From JAFGVL01 sp963662245 (lineage in GTDB: Bacteria > Bacteroidota > Bacteroidia > Bacteroidales > Paludibacteraceae), in NCBI GenBank assembly GCA_963662245.2, contig CAXXVQ010000006.1, positions 101,523-165,522 of the forward strand: 64,000 nt of DNA. The letters run 5' to 3'. The position numbers and the translations under genes are program-made. This document shows positions 18,237 through 26,953 of the stretch, one piece after another (position 1 is the stretch's first letter; the number at the start of each line of letters is the position of its first letter). The notes under the pieces are model-generated. The model had not been told where the DNA came from. It did no database searches and saw only the letters and a list, made by a program, of their open reading frames with translations.

Positions 18237-18244
18237 CAAAGGTA
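18237..18244 (-). promoter_or_regulatory. Putative -7 element of the flavodoxin-DUF2023 operon
   Basis: TACCTTTG on the minus strand fits TAnnTTTG; the predicted leader is about 110 nt and includes the stem-loop at 18162-18195. Confidence 0.4.
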
Positions 18245-18341
18245 GGAGAGAGATGGGTTAGACTAAATCCCAACATTAAGGGATAAAATGGTTTTTTAGT
18301 AGCTATTAGTTGCTAAATCTTAGTTGCGAGCTAAAAATAAA

Positions 18342-18626
18342 AAGCCCCGCATATGCAGTCGTGGTCGGAAGAAAATATTTGCCAATAAATTATAAGTAAT
18401 TTAATAGCACGGTACGCTGTACCTAAAAGAAATATCTATACATAAACCCGTTTCTACCAATAGCATGGTGCGCTGCACCTTTAGCTGCATAGCAGCGTTC
18501 TATTAGTAGAAGTCGTATTTAGAACAAGAGAAAAGGTGCAGCGCACCGTGCTATTAAAAAAGCTTGCTTTGACTGTATTATTTCCATTAAAATCTTCCGA
18601 CCATGACTGCCGCATATGCGAGGCTT
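18342..18626. repeat. 285-bp REP/MITE-like element with about 33-bp terminal inverted repeats (copy 1 of 2)
   Basis: Left end (18342-18374) and right end (18592-18626) are inverted copies around GCATATGC and TGGTCGGAAGA, with a 2-nt difference. Inside are palindromes: TAGCATGGTGCGCTGCACC (about 18461-18479) is mirrored by GGTGCAGCGCACCGTGCTA (about 18535-18553), and TAGCTGCATAGCAGCG sits in the loop. The middle (18414-18556) is closely repeated at about 28985-29124. No ORF. It accounts for most of the gene-free stretch 18290-18650. Confidence 0.7.
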
Positions 18627-18650
18627 AAATGTTTTGATGTATAGGATTCT

Positions 18651-18707
18651 TTCTAAAAATATTTGCCTTTTTTCTTGCTTAAGTCTTAGAATGCGGTTGT
18701 TAGCGTG
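18651..18707 (-). other. attC-like half-site ending the S41 cassette
   Basis: Minus-strand CACGCTAAC (18707-18699) is the exact reverse complement of GTTAGCGTG at the start of this cassette (20251-20243). After a 4-nt spacer (AACC) follows GCATTCTAAGAC and a stretch nearly identical to the half-site at 25018-25065. The partner arm is not visible, perhaps lost when the adjacent REP/MITE element arrived. Confidence 0.6.
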
Positions 18708-18734
18708 TCGGTTTTTTTGTTTTTTGAGCAGTCT

Positions 18735-20174
18735 TTATTTATTTAATATGTCATTTACAAAATTCACCCATTTATTATCAGGAATACTTTTGTCAATATA
18801 GTAGTCGGGTTGAATTCCAATTTCGTCTATTGTCAATTCGGATATAGCTATACTTTTCGACATACTATATCTAAATAAAAACTCTTTGCAAGGAGATTCT
18901 ATCGTATTTACATTAGAAATATCGTAAGCCCCAAATGTAGTGTTGCCAAAGAGTTTTACCTTTTTGCTTTGCTTAGCTTCTAGCAGAAAACCTTCATCAG
19001 CACTTACATTTTGATGATTGATGATGATTCCTATATTCTTAGGGTATTCGTAAATTGTATCTTGTTGTTTGATATTAACTTCTTTATCAACCAGCACAAA
19101 TTCTCCTAGTTTATTTTTTAATTTTTCATACATATCGCTAATTTCTTTTTGTGCTTTTTCGTCAAACGATTTGAATTGAGGGCTAGCCATTACATCTTCT
19201 AGACCTTTATTATTTAGTTTTGTTGACAAAAATTCCATGCCGGGTGTTCGTATAGGATTTGTATAAAGAAATGGCAACAATTCTTTATAACTATTATCAG
19301 TTCCTCCGTTACCATTTCGGATGTCTATAATCAGATTCTTAGTTTTTAATATTTTGTCTTTATTGGCAGTAATCACACTGTCAATAGCAGCTTTTTGATT
19401 GATATTAAACGATGGTATGCGAAAATAGAGTGTGCTTGAGTTCAATTCATCTAAATATGGTTTACTGGCATCCTTGAATTTTGAATAATTTTCATCAACC
19501 GAGTTTTTAGTGATTTTACTTGAAACTGAACCTAAACGCTTCCATTTTGACCATTTCCCAAATTCTATATAATCTGTTCCAATTAATTTTGGACTTGGTA
19601 TCTTGTAAGGAGAGAGATTTTTTGAGAAGTATATTGTTTTAAGCTCATCGCCATCTTTTGTCATCCTTAATATTATTTGCCCAGACATTTGAGTTGAATC
19701 AATTTTAAAGGCAATATAATTCATACCTTCTTTTTTTATCCCAATTCTATTTTTATGCTTAAATTTTTCGTTTGTCCAAATACCTTCGAAGTCCAACTCT
19801 TTTTTTTCGCTAATATATTTCTCAAACTCGGCGATATCGATATTGTATTTCGGAATTTCCGCTTTTTCTCCTTTTGTTGGTTCAACCATTATAGGTCTAA
19901 CACCAATATGCCCCGAACGAAAGAATTTTAGCCATTCATTCATTACATCAGAACAGTCAGACAATGTTTTTGCAGATTTAATTTTCTTTGAAATTATTTT
20001 GTTGTGCATATCGTAAGCAGCTTGCCCTTTCTTATTGATGATGTATTGAAAACCTGCATCATTCTCTTCAAAAGTCTTTTTCATCCATTCAAAGTTACTT
20101 TTGCAATTGCAATCTTGTGCGTTTACTGTATTTGCAACAAAAACCGATAGTACAATAAATAATAAAAATCTCAT
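18735..20174 (-). CDS. S41 (tail-specific protease-like) peptidase family protein, exported
   Basis: Signal peptide (1-19, VFVANTVNAQD), then a family-specific N-terminal region and an S41 peptidase domain (about 235-465). Signatures: NLIIDIRNGNGGTDNSY, IGIIINHQNVSADEGFLLEA (candidate nucleophile Ser of VSADEGF) and FGNTTFGAYDI. No PDZ domain is evident, as in many Bacteroidota tricorn/CtpA relatives. The gene fills a cassette bounded by complementary GTTAGCGTG/CACGCTAAC cores, so it was probably acquired as cassette cargo. Confidence 0.82.
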   Translation of the reverse strand: MRFLLFIVLSVFVANTVNAQDCNCKSNFEWMKKTFEENDAGFQYIINKKGQAAYDMHNKIISKKIKSAKTLSDCSDVMNEWLKFFRSGHIGVRPIMVEPTKGEKAEIPKYNIDIAEFEKYISEKKELDFEGIWTNEKFKHKNRIGIKKEGMNYIAFKIDSTQMSGQIILRMTKDGDELKTIYFSKNLSPYKIPSPKLIGTDYIEFGKWSKWKRLGSVSSKITKNSVDENYSKFKDASKPYLDELNSSTLYFRIPSFNINQKAAIDSVITANKDKILKTKNLIIDIRNGNGGTDNSYKELLPFLYTNPIRTPGMEFLSTKLNNKGLEDVMASPQFKSFDEKAQKEISDMYEKLKNKLGEFVLVDKEVNIKQQDTIYEYPKNIGIIINHQNVSADEGFLLEAKQSKKVKLFGNTTFGAYDISNVNTIESPCKEFLFRYSMSKSIAISELTIDEIGIQPDYYIDKSIPDNKWVNFVNDILNK

Positions 20175-20242
20175 GTTTTATTTTGTTTAATAATTACTGA
20201 TTTTGAACAAGAAACTGCCGCTTTTGTTTTCCTCTTAAACTG

Positions 20243-20364
20243 CACGCTAACGGGAGTCTGTGCAAAAACTATTTTCAACTTCCTGAGATTTTATTATTTG
20301 AAATTTTTCTCCGATACCTATACGAATATGTTTAGGGTTTTTGCACAGTCTGACGGTTGCCGCT
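20243..20364 (-). other. attC-like recombination site upstream of the S41 cassette
   Basis: Read on the minus strand: AGCGGCAAC (20364-20356), spacer CGTC, arm GACTGTGCAAAAAC, a loop of about 67 nt, arm GTTTTTGCACAGAC, spacer TCCC, then GTTAGCGTG (20251-20243). This is the R''-L''-loop-L'-R' layout of an integron attC site, with 12 of 14 arm positions paired. The cassette that should begin with GTTGCCGCT (matching the R'' here) is not found intact. Confidence 0.6.
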
Positions 20365-20621
20365 ATGGCATCGTGGGGCTATACATAAAACTGAAGTCAT
20401 GCAAAATAGGGAATTAGCCCCATGTGCTATGAGCCCTTGTTACAAGCTGGCTGTTTAAGCACTGTCTGCATCGACTATGCACTGTGACAGACACACTTTT
20501 TGCCAAGCTTTGATTTGTGGGTGGATTTTGTGGGGCTTGGCAATGTGTGTGGCTGTGGCATATAGCTACCTATTTTTATTTGTTTTCCTTTTATGGTGCA
20601 ATTGGTGCAATTATGGTGCAA
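20365..20621. repeat. Gene-free stretch with a large hairpin
   Basis: No gene. It holds an inverted repeat of about 15 bp, CACACTTTTTGCCAAGC (near 20492-20508) against GCTTGGCAATGTGTG (near 20535-20550), and short direct repeats of GGTGCAATT close to 20600. The hairpin has the size of an attC-like site and may be another decayed cassette junction, but complementary cores were not found. Confidence 0.35.
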
Positions 20622-22059
20622 TTAAAGTTCGTAATACGAACCAGCTCCTTTTGATACAGATGATTTTAAAAGACCTTTATCTACAAGTTCGGCTAAATCT
20701 CTTGTTGCAGTGTTTCTTGCCACATTAAAATTCGACTGATATTCACTATTAGTGATTTTTCTATTCACTTTTACATATTTCATAGCTTGAATTTGTCGTT
20801 CATTCAAACCAACGGACTTGAAGTATTCTAGAGTGAAAATATCTTTGCGGAATTCAACCCAAAAACCACCCATGTCATAAAAATATTTTGGTTGTGGAAT
20901 TCCGAACTGAATACATTCATTAATCATTTTTAGAGTGCCGCGACCCCATGATTCAATGTACCCACTTCGAAAAAGGGCGTTAGCAATATCTGGATTAAAT
21001 GGTCTTGACGGATGTTTTACACTCAGATCCTCTATTGTCAAATCTTCAGGAAGATGCCCGTCGTTCCAGAATATTAGTTTGTCGTTATAAACGCTTATTT
21101 GAATAGGAGTACCACTAGAATAGTCTTTATGCGAAACAGCATTCAACAAAGCCTCACGAATAGCTTCTCTTGGATATTCATATTTCTCTACTCTATTTAA
21201 GCCGTCGTAACTGATAGAAGATTTGATGTATTTTGTGAAAAGCAGGTCAGATGTTTTCTCAAGTTGTTCAAAGATGTTACCATGAACTTCATCTTGGAAC
21301 TTTAAATCAATGTCCGATTCAAAGAATCCAATTTTTATATATGCTCCCGTTACAAACTTATTGGGGTTGGGATGAAATAAAAGAATTGCTGCCTTTTTTA
21401 GATAGTTGCTTTCAGTTAGTTGCAGATTGTCAATTAATTGTTCATCGGTGTCGGTTAAAGAGTCTGGTTCAATGCGTTGAGCTTTGACTGCTTTCTTTTA
21501 AAAAAGGTAAATGTATCTTTCTTTAAATCGGACACGGAAACATGAGGAACGGGAACCGAATCCCAATGTTTTCCTTTTCGTTGCAACATAAACTTATCGA
21601 GAGCAAGACCTGTTAGTTCTTGTTTAGTGCTTCCGCTTCGATAATGGTATTGCCCTTTGTAATTTACAGGGAAGGGCTGGGCTTCAACAACAATCTCAAT
21701 AAACTCACCCTTGTCTGTATGATGCAAGTTAACATCAACTAAAATGCCTAGTATATTTCTAACTTTGTTGGGAATATCTTCAAGTAATTTCTTGGAGTCT
21801 TTAAGCCCGACAACATCACCAATATCGTTTTTGCCAATAAAAATACTGCCACCTTTTGCATTTGCAAAACCGCAAATCCATTTTATGTAAAAACCAGTCA
21901 TATTGAGCATACAATTCCAATTTAAATTGACCACCCCATTCCGGAGCAAATTGACCAGCTCTGCCGGACTAAATTGACCACCCATTCCGGAGTAAACTGA
22001 CCACCTAAAAACACACTGATTTTTCATTCTGTTACCCATACTTTCGCAACAAAAAAAGT

Positions 22060-23604
22060 ATGGCAAATAAAATAACAGAAATGAGCAAAATTAGACAAGC
22101 AATAAAATTACATTGCAAGGGCGAGAGTAAAATGTTTATCAGTAAATATTTAAACATCTCTCGCAATACCGTCAAGAAATATCTTTCTCTTTTTCAGCTT
22201 TACGGACTCAACTTAGAAACTCTGAACACTAAAACAGACGCTGAGTTAGATGTACTATTTTCAGGCACTTCCATAGAGTATATTCCAGCAAAGACACAAG
22301 AGCTCTATGACTTCTTTCCACAGATGCAGAAGGCATTAAAGAAGCCTTATGTAACTAAAATGCAGTTATGGCAAGAGTATATCAAGCTTCACCCCGAGGG
22401 CTATAAACGCTCTCAGTTTTGCGAACTGTATAATCGATGGTCTAAGCGTTCCAGTGGGGTTATGCACATGGATCACAAGGCTGGAGATAAAATGTTTGTT
22501 GATTATTCTGGAGATAAACCTCAGATAATAGACCCTCTAACTGGAGAGATACAGAAAGTTGAGTTCTTTGTAGCCATACTTGGAGCAAGTCAGTATACCT
22601 ATGCTGAGTGCAGCCGTACTCAACAGACACAAGATTTTGTAAACTCAGTTCAGAATGCGTTACACTTTTATGGCGGAGTTCCACGCGCCATTGTTCCAGA
22701 CAATCTAAAGTCAGCTGTGATTAAAAGCAGTAAATACGAGCCTACGATTAATAAAACCTTGGAAAATATGGCAGAGCATTATGAGACCACGATTCTTCCT
22801 GCTCGAGCTTATAGACCACGAGACAAAGCTTTGGTTGAGAATGCGGTTAAGCTTCTGTATCGTTCTATCTATGCTCGATTATCCAAAGAAACCTTTTTTA
22901 GCTTAGAAGAAATTAACAATCGGGTGGAAGAACTATTAGTTGAGCACAATGCCCGAAAACTTAGTTCTAGACCCTATTCTCGGCAAGAGCTCTTTGATCA
23001 GATTGAGATGGAAGAACTATATGCCCTTCCTGTCAATCGTTTTGAGATTAAATATCAGACCACTTGCACGGTAATGCAGAATGGTCATATTTTATTTAGC
23101 CCCGATAAGCATTATTACAGTGTTCCGTATCAGTACATTAAAAGAAAGGTAAGCGTTCTGTTTACCTCAACAAGCTTGGAGATTTATTCTAAATACACTC
23201 GTATTGCTAGTTATCCAAGAGATATGAAGCAATATCAATACACCACAAACCAAGAACATTTGGCTAGTACTCACCGCTTTGTTGCCGAGTGGGATGCTGC
23301 CCGTTTTGTATCCTGGGGGCATAGCTTAGATGCTGATGTTGGAAAATACATAGCCAAGGTTATTGAAACCAGAGCGCATCCAGAGCAAGCTTATAAAACC
23401 TGTATGGGTATCCTATCCTTTGAAAAGAAGGTTGGCAAAGAGAGACTCATAAAGGCCTGCAAACGAGCTCTGCATGTGGAATCCTATAGTTATAAGATAA
23501 TCCAAAACATCTTGGAGCAGAACTTGGATACTATAGAGCAAACGCAGCAAGAACCAGAACTGCCAACGCACAATAACATACGCGGGAAACAATATTATTA
23601 TTAA
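22060..23604 (+). CDS. istA: IS21-family transposase IstA
   Basis: 514-residue DDE transposase. N-terminal helix-turn-helix (IRQAIKLHCKGESKMFISKYLNISRNTVKKYL, in two blocks at about 10-42), followed by a second DNA-binding region and an rve integrase core. Candidate catalytic residues are Asp in MFVDYSGD, Asp in RAIVPDNLKSAV and Glu in RDKALVENAVKLLY. It ends 20 bp before istB, the usual arrangement. Confidence 0.95.
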   Translation: MANKITEMSKIRQAIKLHCKGESKMFISKYLNISRNTVKKYLSLFQLYGLNLETLNTKTDAELDVLFSGTSIEYIPAKTQELYDFFPQMQKALKKPYVTKMQLWQEYIKLHPEGYKRSQFCELYNRWSKRSSGVMHMDHKAGDKMFVDYSGDKPQIIDPLTGEIQKVEFFVAILGASQYTYAECSRTQQTQDFVNSVQNALHFYGGVPRAIVPDNLKSAVIKSSKYEPTINKTLENMAEHYETTILPARAYRPRDKALVENAVKLLYRSIYARLSKETFFSLEEINNRVEELLVEHNARKLSSRPYSRQELFDQIEMEELYALPVNRFEIKYQTTCTVMQNGHILFSPDKHYYSVPYQYIKRKVSVLFTSTSLEIYSKYTRIASYPRDMKQYQYTTNQEHLASTHRFVAEWDAARFVSWGHSLDADVGKYIAKVIETRAHPEQAYKTCMGILSFEKKVGKERLIKACKRALHVESYSYKIIQNILEQNLDTIEQTQQEPELPTHNNIRGKQYYY

Positions 23605-23624
23605 CTATTAAAACAAAAAAGAAG

Positions 23625-24368
23625 ATGAATCAAGCCACAATTAGTAAAATGAAACAAATGAAGCTCTATGGTATGCATAATGCATTTAAAACAGCCATTG
23701 AAACCGGTCGGACAGACCATTACACTATCGATCAGTTTATGTCAATGATAATAGATGCCGAATGGGATGAAAGGCAAAATAGGCGCATAGAGCGAAGCAT
23801 TACCAATGCCAAATTCCATTACCGAGCAGATATGGAAAGTATTAGATATGAAGAATCTAGAAATCTGGATAGAACACAAATTATGAGACTTGCCGAATGT
23901 GATTTTGTTGAGAAAAATCAAAATATCCTTATTACTGGAAGCACTGGTGTAGGAAAAAGTTATTTAGCCACAGCGCTAGGCTATAGAGCTTGTATACAAG
24001 GATATAAACTTAGTTACTTCAATACATCTAAGCTTTTTACCCGACTTAAAATGGCAAAAGCGGATGGCTCTTATTTGCGAGAACTAAATAAAATACAAAA
24101 ACAAGATGTAATAATTTTAGATGATTTTGGACTACAAGCTCTTGATAGTCAGAATAGAATTACACTCTTGGAAATTATAGAAGACAGACACAACAATGGT
24201 TCAATTATCGTTACTTCGCAAATACCAGTGCAAGGTTGGTATGACATAATAGGAGAAAAAACAATAGCTGATGCCGTACTTGACCGGCTTATACATCAGG
24301 CTCACAGAATAGAATTGCAAGGTGAGTCCATGAGAAAAAAGAAGGCATTAAAAGAGATAGAAAAATAA
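23625..24368 (+). CDS. istB: IS21-family helper ATPase IstB
   Basis: 247-residue AAA+ ATPase, DnaC-like, which assembles on DNA and activates IstA. Walker A is GSTGVGKSYLA (near 105-115); Walker B is VIILDDFG; the sensor region is IIVTSQIPVQGWYD. The N-terminal helical IstA-interaction region (MNQATISKMKQMKLYGMHNA) is present. Full length and intact. Confidence 0.95.
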   Translation: MNQATISKMKQMKLYGMHNAFKTAIETGRTDHYTIDQFMSMIIDAEWDERQNRRIERSITNAKFHYRADMESIRYEESRNLDRTQIMRLAECDFVEKNQNILITGSTGVGKSYLATALGYRACIQGYKLSYFNTSKLFTRLKMAKADGSYLRELNKIQKQDVIILDDFGLQALDSQNRITLLEIIEDRHNNGSIIVTSQIPVQGWYDIIGEKTIADAVLDRLIHQAHRIELQGESMRKKKALKEIEK

Positions 24369-24579
24369 GTATCTTTGAATACTAATCAACAGATGAAAAA
24401 TCATGCGTAAAAAGTGACAATTTACGGGTGGTCAATTTAAATCGGAAAGCCTGCTCAATTTAAACCGGACAAGGGTGGTCAGTTTGACTGGAATATACAC
24501 ATTTTAGGTATTCATCTCGCCAACTTTCTTTCCATTCTACATTTTGATTCTCAGACATATCTATATTAATGAGTTTTCA

Positions 24580-24587
24580 CAAAGGTA
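24580..24587 (-). promoter_or_regulatory. Putative -7 element of the AlbA_2 gene
   Basis: TACCTTTG on the minus strand, 22 bp before the start at 24558, indicating the broken gene kept its own promoter. Next to it (about 24606-24624) is a single GCATATGC-AGAGG end resembling the terminal repeat of the element at 18342-18626. Confidence 0.35.
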
Positions 24588-24630
24588 AAAATTTTCGTTA
24601 TTGGTTCGCATATGCAGAGGTTTAATATAA

Positions 24631-24659
24631 AGAAGGACTTTCTAAATGAAAGTCCTTCT
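24631..24659 (-). terminator. Terminator after the DUF6804-like gene
   Basis: Perfect 12-bp stem AGAAGGACTTTC (24631-24642) with GAAAGTCCTTCT (24648-24659), loop of 5, T-rich minus-strand 3' side. Confidence 0.8.
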
Positions 24660-24685
24660 AAAAAGATTCTTGGCTTAATTGATTA

Positions 24686-24949
24686 TTAAGTTTTCTTTTT
24701 TATAAAAAGGCTAATAATTAATGAGATTGCTAGCAAAACATCAACTACATTCCATAAAAAAGGCCCAAGAGAAATCTTTGCAAATGGTTGAAACAAAACT
24801 GCTATGGCTATACATACCCACATTAAGCTCTGCTTATTTTTCTCATATGCTTTAAATGCAAAATAAATGAAACTCTGATTTCTAAATACTTCTCGTTGTA
24901 AATTGTCAGGTTCTGGCAAGGGCAGCGACTTTAGGAGCTGTTTATTCAC
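24686..24949 (-). CDS. DUF6804-like small membrane protein, probably 5' truncated
   Basis: 87 residues from a GTG. The C-terminal two thirds match the small membrane family called DUF6804 (FIYFAFKAYEKNK, then WVCIAIAVLFQPFAKISL and WNVVDVLLAISLIISLF), giving two or three transmembrane helices. The expected first helix is missing; the N-terminus (LPLPEPDNLQREVFRNQ) is polar where the family has LPLPxxYYxxLR. The gene may have lost its 5' end during rearrangement of the cassette array. No ATG start is available. Confidence 0.5.
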   Translation of the reverse strand: MNKQLLKSLPLPEPDNLQREVFRNQSFIYFAFKAYEKNKQSLMWVCIAIAVLFQPFAKISLGPFLWNVVDVLLAISLIISLFIKKKT

Positions 24950-25014
24950 CCTTGACAGATCCTGAGAATTTATGTGCCTTTGTATTTAGAAAATAGAGAA
25001 AATAAACATTAAAC

Positions 25015-25074
25015 TTAATCTAAAAATATTTGCCTTTTTTCTTGCTTATGTCTTAGAATGCGGTTGTTACCGCC
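25015..25074 (-). other. attC-like half-site ending cassette 2
   Basis: Minus-strand GGCGGTAAC (25074-25066) is the reverse complement of GTTACCGCC at the start of the same cassette (25840-25832). It contains the TAA stop of the cassette gene. The following AACC-GCATTCTAAGAC and next 30 nt nearly repeat the site at 18651-18698, so the non-core part is shared while the core differs. The partner arm is not visible. Confidence 0.6.
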
Positions 25075-25825
25075 AGTATTTTTTTATTTCTTTTTCTAAT
25101 TCTTTGCTTAAATCAATAATGTTTTCAATATTCTGTTCTTCGGCGAAAATCTCTATTCCCAAATAAAGCTCTTGATGTAGAGTGAATACTACTCCTTTAA
25201 ATTCAAAATCCCAATACCATTGGTCGATACCTGATATTCTCTCTTTGAAATGCAATCCTAAATCAGATTCTATAATTCTAGCAATCTTATAAAAAGTATC
25301 ATTATCAGAATCACTAGTTAATACTGTTTGTAAATCATTTATTTTTTTGCTTTTAAGGATAAAGTCATTCAATACTTTTGTGGTATCAATCTTTTCTTTT
25401 GTAATATCGAATTCTATTAAATTTGGTTTATGAATTGGACTATCGTAACCAGAAATTATTCCGTTTTCAAATTTACGAATGTCTAATACTTGAAAGGTCT
25501 TCTTGTATTTTATTATTTTTCCACTAATCAAGTCAACAACAATTAACTTTTGAATTGTTCCTCTGAATAATGTTTTTTCCCAAATCGGAATTGCAATCAT
25601 AGTATAATCGGCATTCCAACATGCCGGTCCTGCACACCAATCGCTAATTAGAGTCTTATTTTCTAAATCAGTTATCAAAAAGCACTTGCCTCCAAGTGGT
25701 GCGCCCATTGCAATCTCATTCAAGTCATGATACTCTATTCTTAAATCACCAGTTGAAGATTTTAGAGATTTATCATTATTATCAAAATTCCAAGGATTCG
25801 GACATGTCAGTCTGTTCTCTTTCAT
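25067..25825 (-). CDS. Hypothetical protein, 252 aa, cassette cargo
   Basis: Not recognised with certainty. No signal peptide or membrane segment. The N-terminal half reads like a beta-rich WD/propeller-like or SMI1-type sensor (PLGGKCFLITD, WNADYTMIAIPIW); the C-terminal 80 residues (ESDLGLHFKERISG, FEFKGVVFTLHQELYLGIEIF) resemble small alpha/beta domains of contact-toxin immunity or DUF3630-like proteins. The stop codon is part of the downstream core site and the ATG is 7 bp from the upstream core, which is a tight cassette fit. Confidence 0.65.
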   Translation of the reverse strand: MKENRLTCPNPWNFDNNDKSLKSSTGDLRIEYHDLNEIAMGAPLGGKCFLITDLENKTLISDWCAGPACWNADYTMIAIPIWEKTLFRGTIQKLIVVDLISGKIIKYKKTFQVLDIRKFENGIISGYDSPIHKPNLIEFDITKEKIDTTKVLNDFILKSKKINDLQTVLTSDSDNDTFYKIARIIESDLGLHFKERISGIDQWYWDFEFKGVVFTLHQELYLGIEIFAEEQNIENIIDLSKELEKEIKKYWR

Positions 25826-25831
25826 AATATT

Positions 25832-25966
25832 GGCGGTAACGGTAAGTGTATGATTTCGTAAGGGATTGCGTGCTTTAAACCTATCAAGTTGCCACCCAAA
25901 ATTGATGCGGGTGATAATGCTCGAAAACCGCTAAAACCCTTATGAATTATACACATTGTTGTGCGG
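25832..25966 (-). other. attC-like site between cassette 1 and cassette 2
   Basis: On the minus strand: CCGCACAAC (25966-25958), then arm GTGTATAATTCATAAGGG, a loop of about 72 nt, arm CCCTTACGAAATCATACAC, a short spacer and GTTACCGCC (25840-25832). The arms (25937-25954 and 25846-25864) pair with one extra base on one side, like the extrahelical bases of integron attC sites. CCGCACAAC complements the core at the start of cassette 1, not the next core. Confidence 0.68.
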
Positions 25967-25986
25967 TCGTACATATTTTCATGTTA

Positions 25987-26451
25987 TTACAATTCCATTT
26001 CCATAGGTAAATATTTGATTCCATGTTCTTCATGCATCTCTCCAGTTTTTTTAAATCCCAATCTTTCATATACGGGGATTGAATATGGCGATGCGTGAAC
26101 ATAAAATTTATCCAGCGATTCATCCTTAGCTAAACATTCTTTCAAAGCAGTTAGAAATAACCCTTTTGCTATTCCTCTCCCATGATAATCTTTGTCTACA
26201 AAAAGCAATGATATATTTTTATTCTCTCTGATTTCAATCATTCCTACTATTTCCGAATTAATTGTTGCTGTGAATAAATTTACATATTGTTTCTGTCTAT
26301 CCGCTATTTTTTCTGGCGAAATCCAATCATAGAAAAATTCATTGCCGTTATCTGTGTAATCGGGAGCAACAAATTCATCAAAAACTTTTCTAATGAGTCT
26401 AGTTATTTGGTGTTCTTGTCCAAATTTATAGGGTTGTATTTTAAAATTCAT
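25987..26451 (-). CDS. GNAT-family N-acetyltransferase
   Basis: 154-residue acetyl-CoA-dependent acetyltransferase. Central motifs: ISLLFVDKDYHGRGIAKGLF (motif A with R/Q-x-x-G-x-G/A as YHGRGIAKGL) and FYVHASPYSIPVYERLGFKKTG (motif B, typical VYERLGF). It lies 5 bp after another GNAT gene in the same cassette. Substrate unknown; such genes are common integron cargo. Confidence 0.88.
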   Translation of the reverse strand: MNFKIQPYKFGQEHQITRLIRKVFDEFVAPDYTDNGNEFFYDWISPEKIADRQKQYVNLFTATINSEIVGMIEIRENKNISLLFVDKDYHGRGIAKGLFLTALKECLAKDESLDKFYVHASPYSIPVYERLGFKKTGEMHEEHGIKYLPMEMEL

Positions 26452-26456
26452 ATTAC

Positions 26457-26921
26457 CTATAATATCTTTTCCATAAATAGCACATCATTTTTATTGTCAT
26501 TATATTTTGGTATTTCATAAAATCCATTTTTCCTATAGATGCTAATCGCTTTATTACTTTTTATCTTTACATCTAATCGTATCTTTTTAAATTGTCTATT
26601 CTTTGATTCTGTAAGTATTTTTTCTATCAGTAATTGCCCAAGGCCTTTCCCTTGATATTCAGGCAAAAGATACATACACTTTAGTTCTCCTATTTTTTCG
26701 GAACTATCGTTTACTTTTAGTCCAACTGTTCCAATTATCAAGTCATTATGAAGCAAACCCCAAAAACCACCACCTGAGCTTTCAAAAACTTCTTTAATAT
26801 TCCTCAAATCTTTATGTAGTGTATCTGGCTCATACAAGAATCCAGATGCTTTAAATGCTTTTTCAAAGAAATCATCAAGTTTCTCTTGGCTTATCAGATT
26901 ATAATCAATGTATTTCATCAT
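26457..26921 (-). CDS. GNAT-family N-acetyltransferase
   Basis: 154 residues. Motif A is CMYLLPEYQGKGLGQLLIEK (Q-G-K-G-L-G for CoA pyrophosphate) and motif B is IRLDVKIKSNKAISIYRKNGF. First gene of the array, nearest to the recombinase, and first of a two-gene cassette bounded by GTTGTGCGG and CCGCACAAC. The two GNAT proteins are distant from each other, so they are not a recent duplication. Confidence 0.88.
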   Translation of the reverse strand: MMKYIDYNLISQEKLDDFFEKAFKASGFLYEPDTLHKDLRNIKEVFESSGGGFWGLLHNDLIIGTVGLKVNDSSEKIGELKCMYLLPEYQGKGLGQLLIEKILTESKNRQFKKIRLDVKIKSNKAISIYRKNGFYEIPKYNDNKNDVLFMEKIL

Positions 26922-26953
26922 CTAAAGTTTTCTGTAAGTAGTGGGCTTTTTGT

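Larger units (their letters stand above)
21886..24499 (+). mobile_element. IS21-family insertion sequence, complete, 2614 bp
   Basis: Ends are TGTA...TACA: left TGTAAAAACCAGTCATATTGA and right, inverted, TGTATATTCCAGTCAAACTGA. Both carry IS21-type multiple terminal repeats (left, 21918-22012, three to four copies of AAATTGACCACCC-ATTCCGGAG; right, about 24425-24487, GGTGGTCAATTTAAA and relatives). Target duplication CATTTTA is present at 21879-21885 and 24500-24506. It carries istA and istB. All parts look intact, so it may be active and recent. Confidence 0.93.
20622..24558 (-). pseudogene. AlbA_2 (schlafen-like) ATP-binding regulator, broken by an IS21-family element and a frameshift
   Basis: The start lies at 24558 (MSENQNVEWKESWRDEYLK). 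An IS21-family element interrupts it at 24499-21886; the frame resumes at once (K|WICGFANAKGGSIFIGKND) when the 7-bp target copy is counted once. AlbA_2 features are FANAKGG and YRSGSTKQELT. Near 21484-21500, in a run of T and A, the frame shifts by one: one frame ends at 21455, while the other continues AVKAQRIEPDSLTDTDEQL to the C-terminal ATP-binding/HATPase_c_4 and winged-helix region (PREAIREALLNAVSHKDYS, SWGRGTLKMI) ending at 20622. The frameshift could also be a sequencing error. Probably former cassette cargo. Confidence 0.82.

Noticed and set aside
21251..21487. Plus-strand frame inside the AlbA_2 gene
   Set aside because: It is antisense to conserved coding sequence and has no family resemblance.
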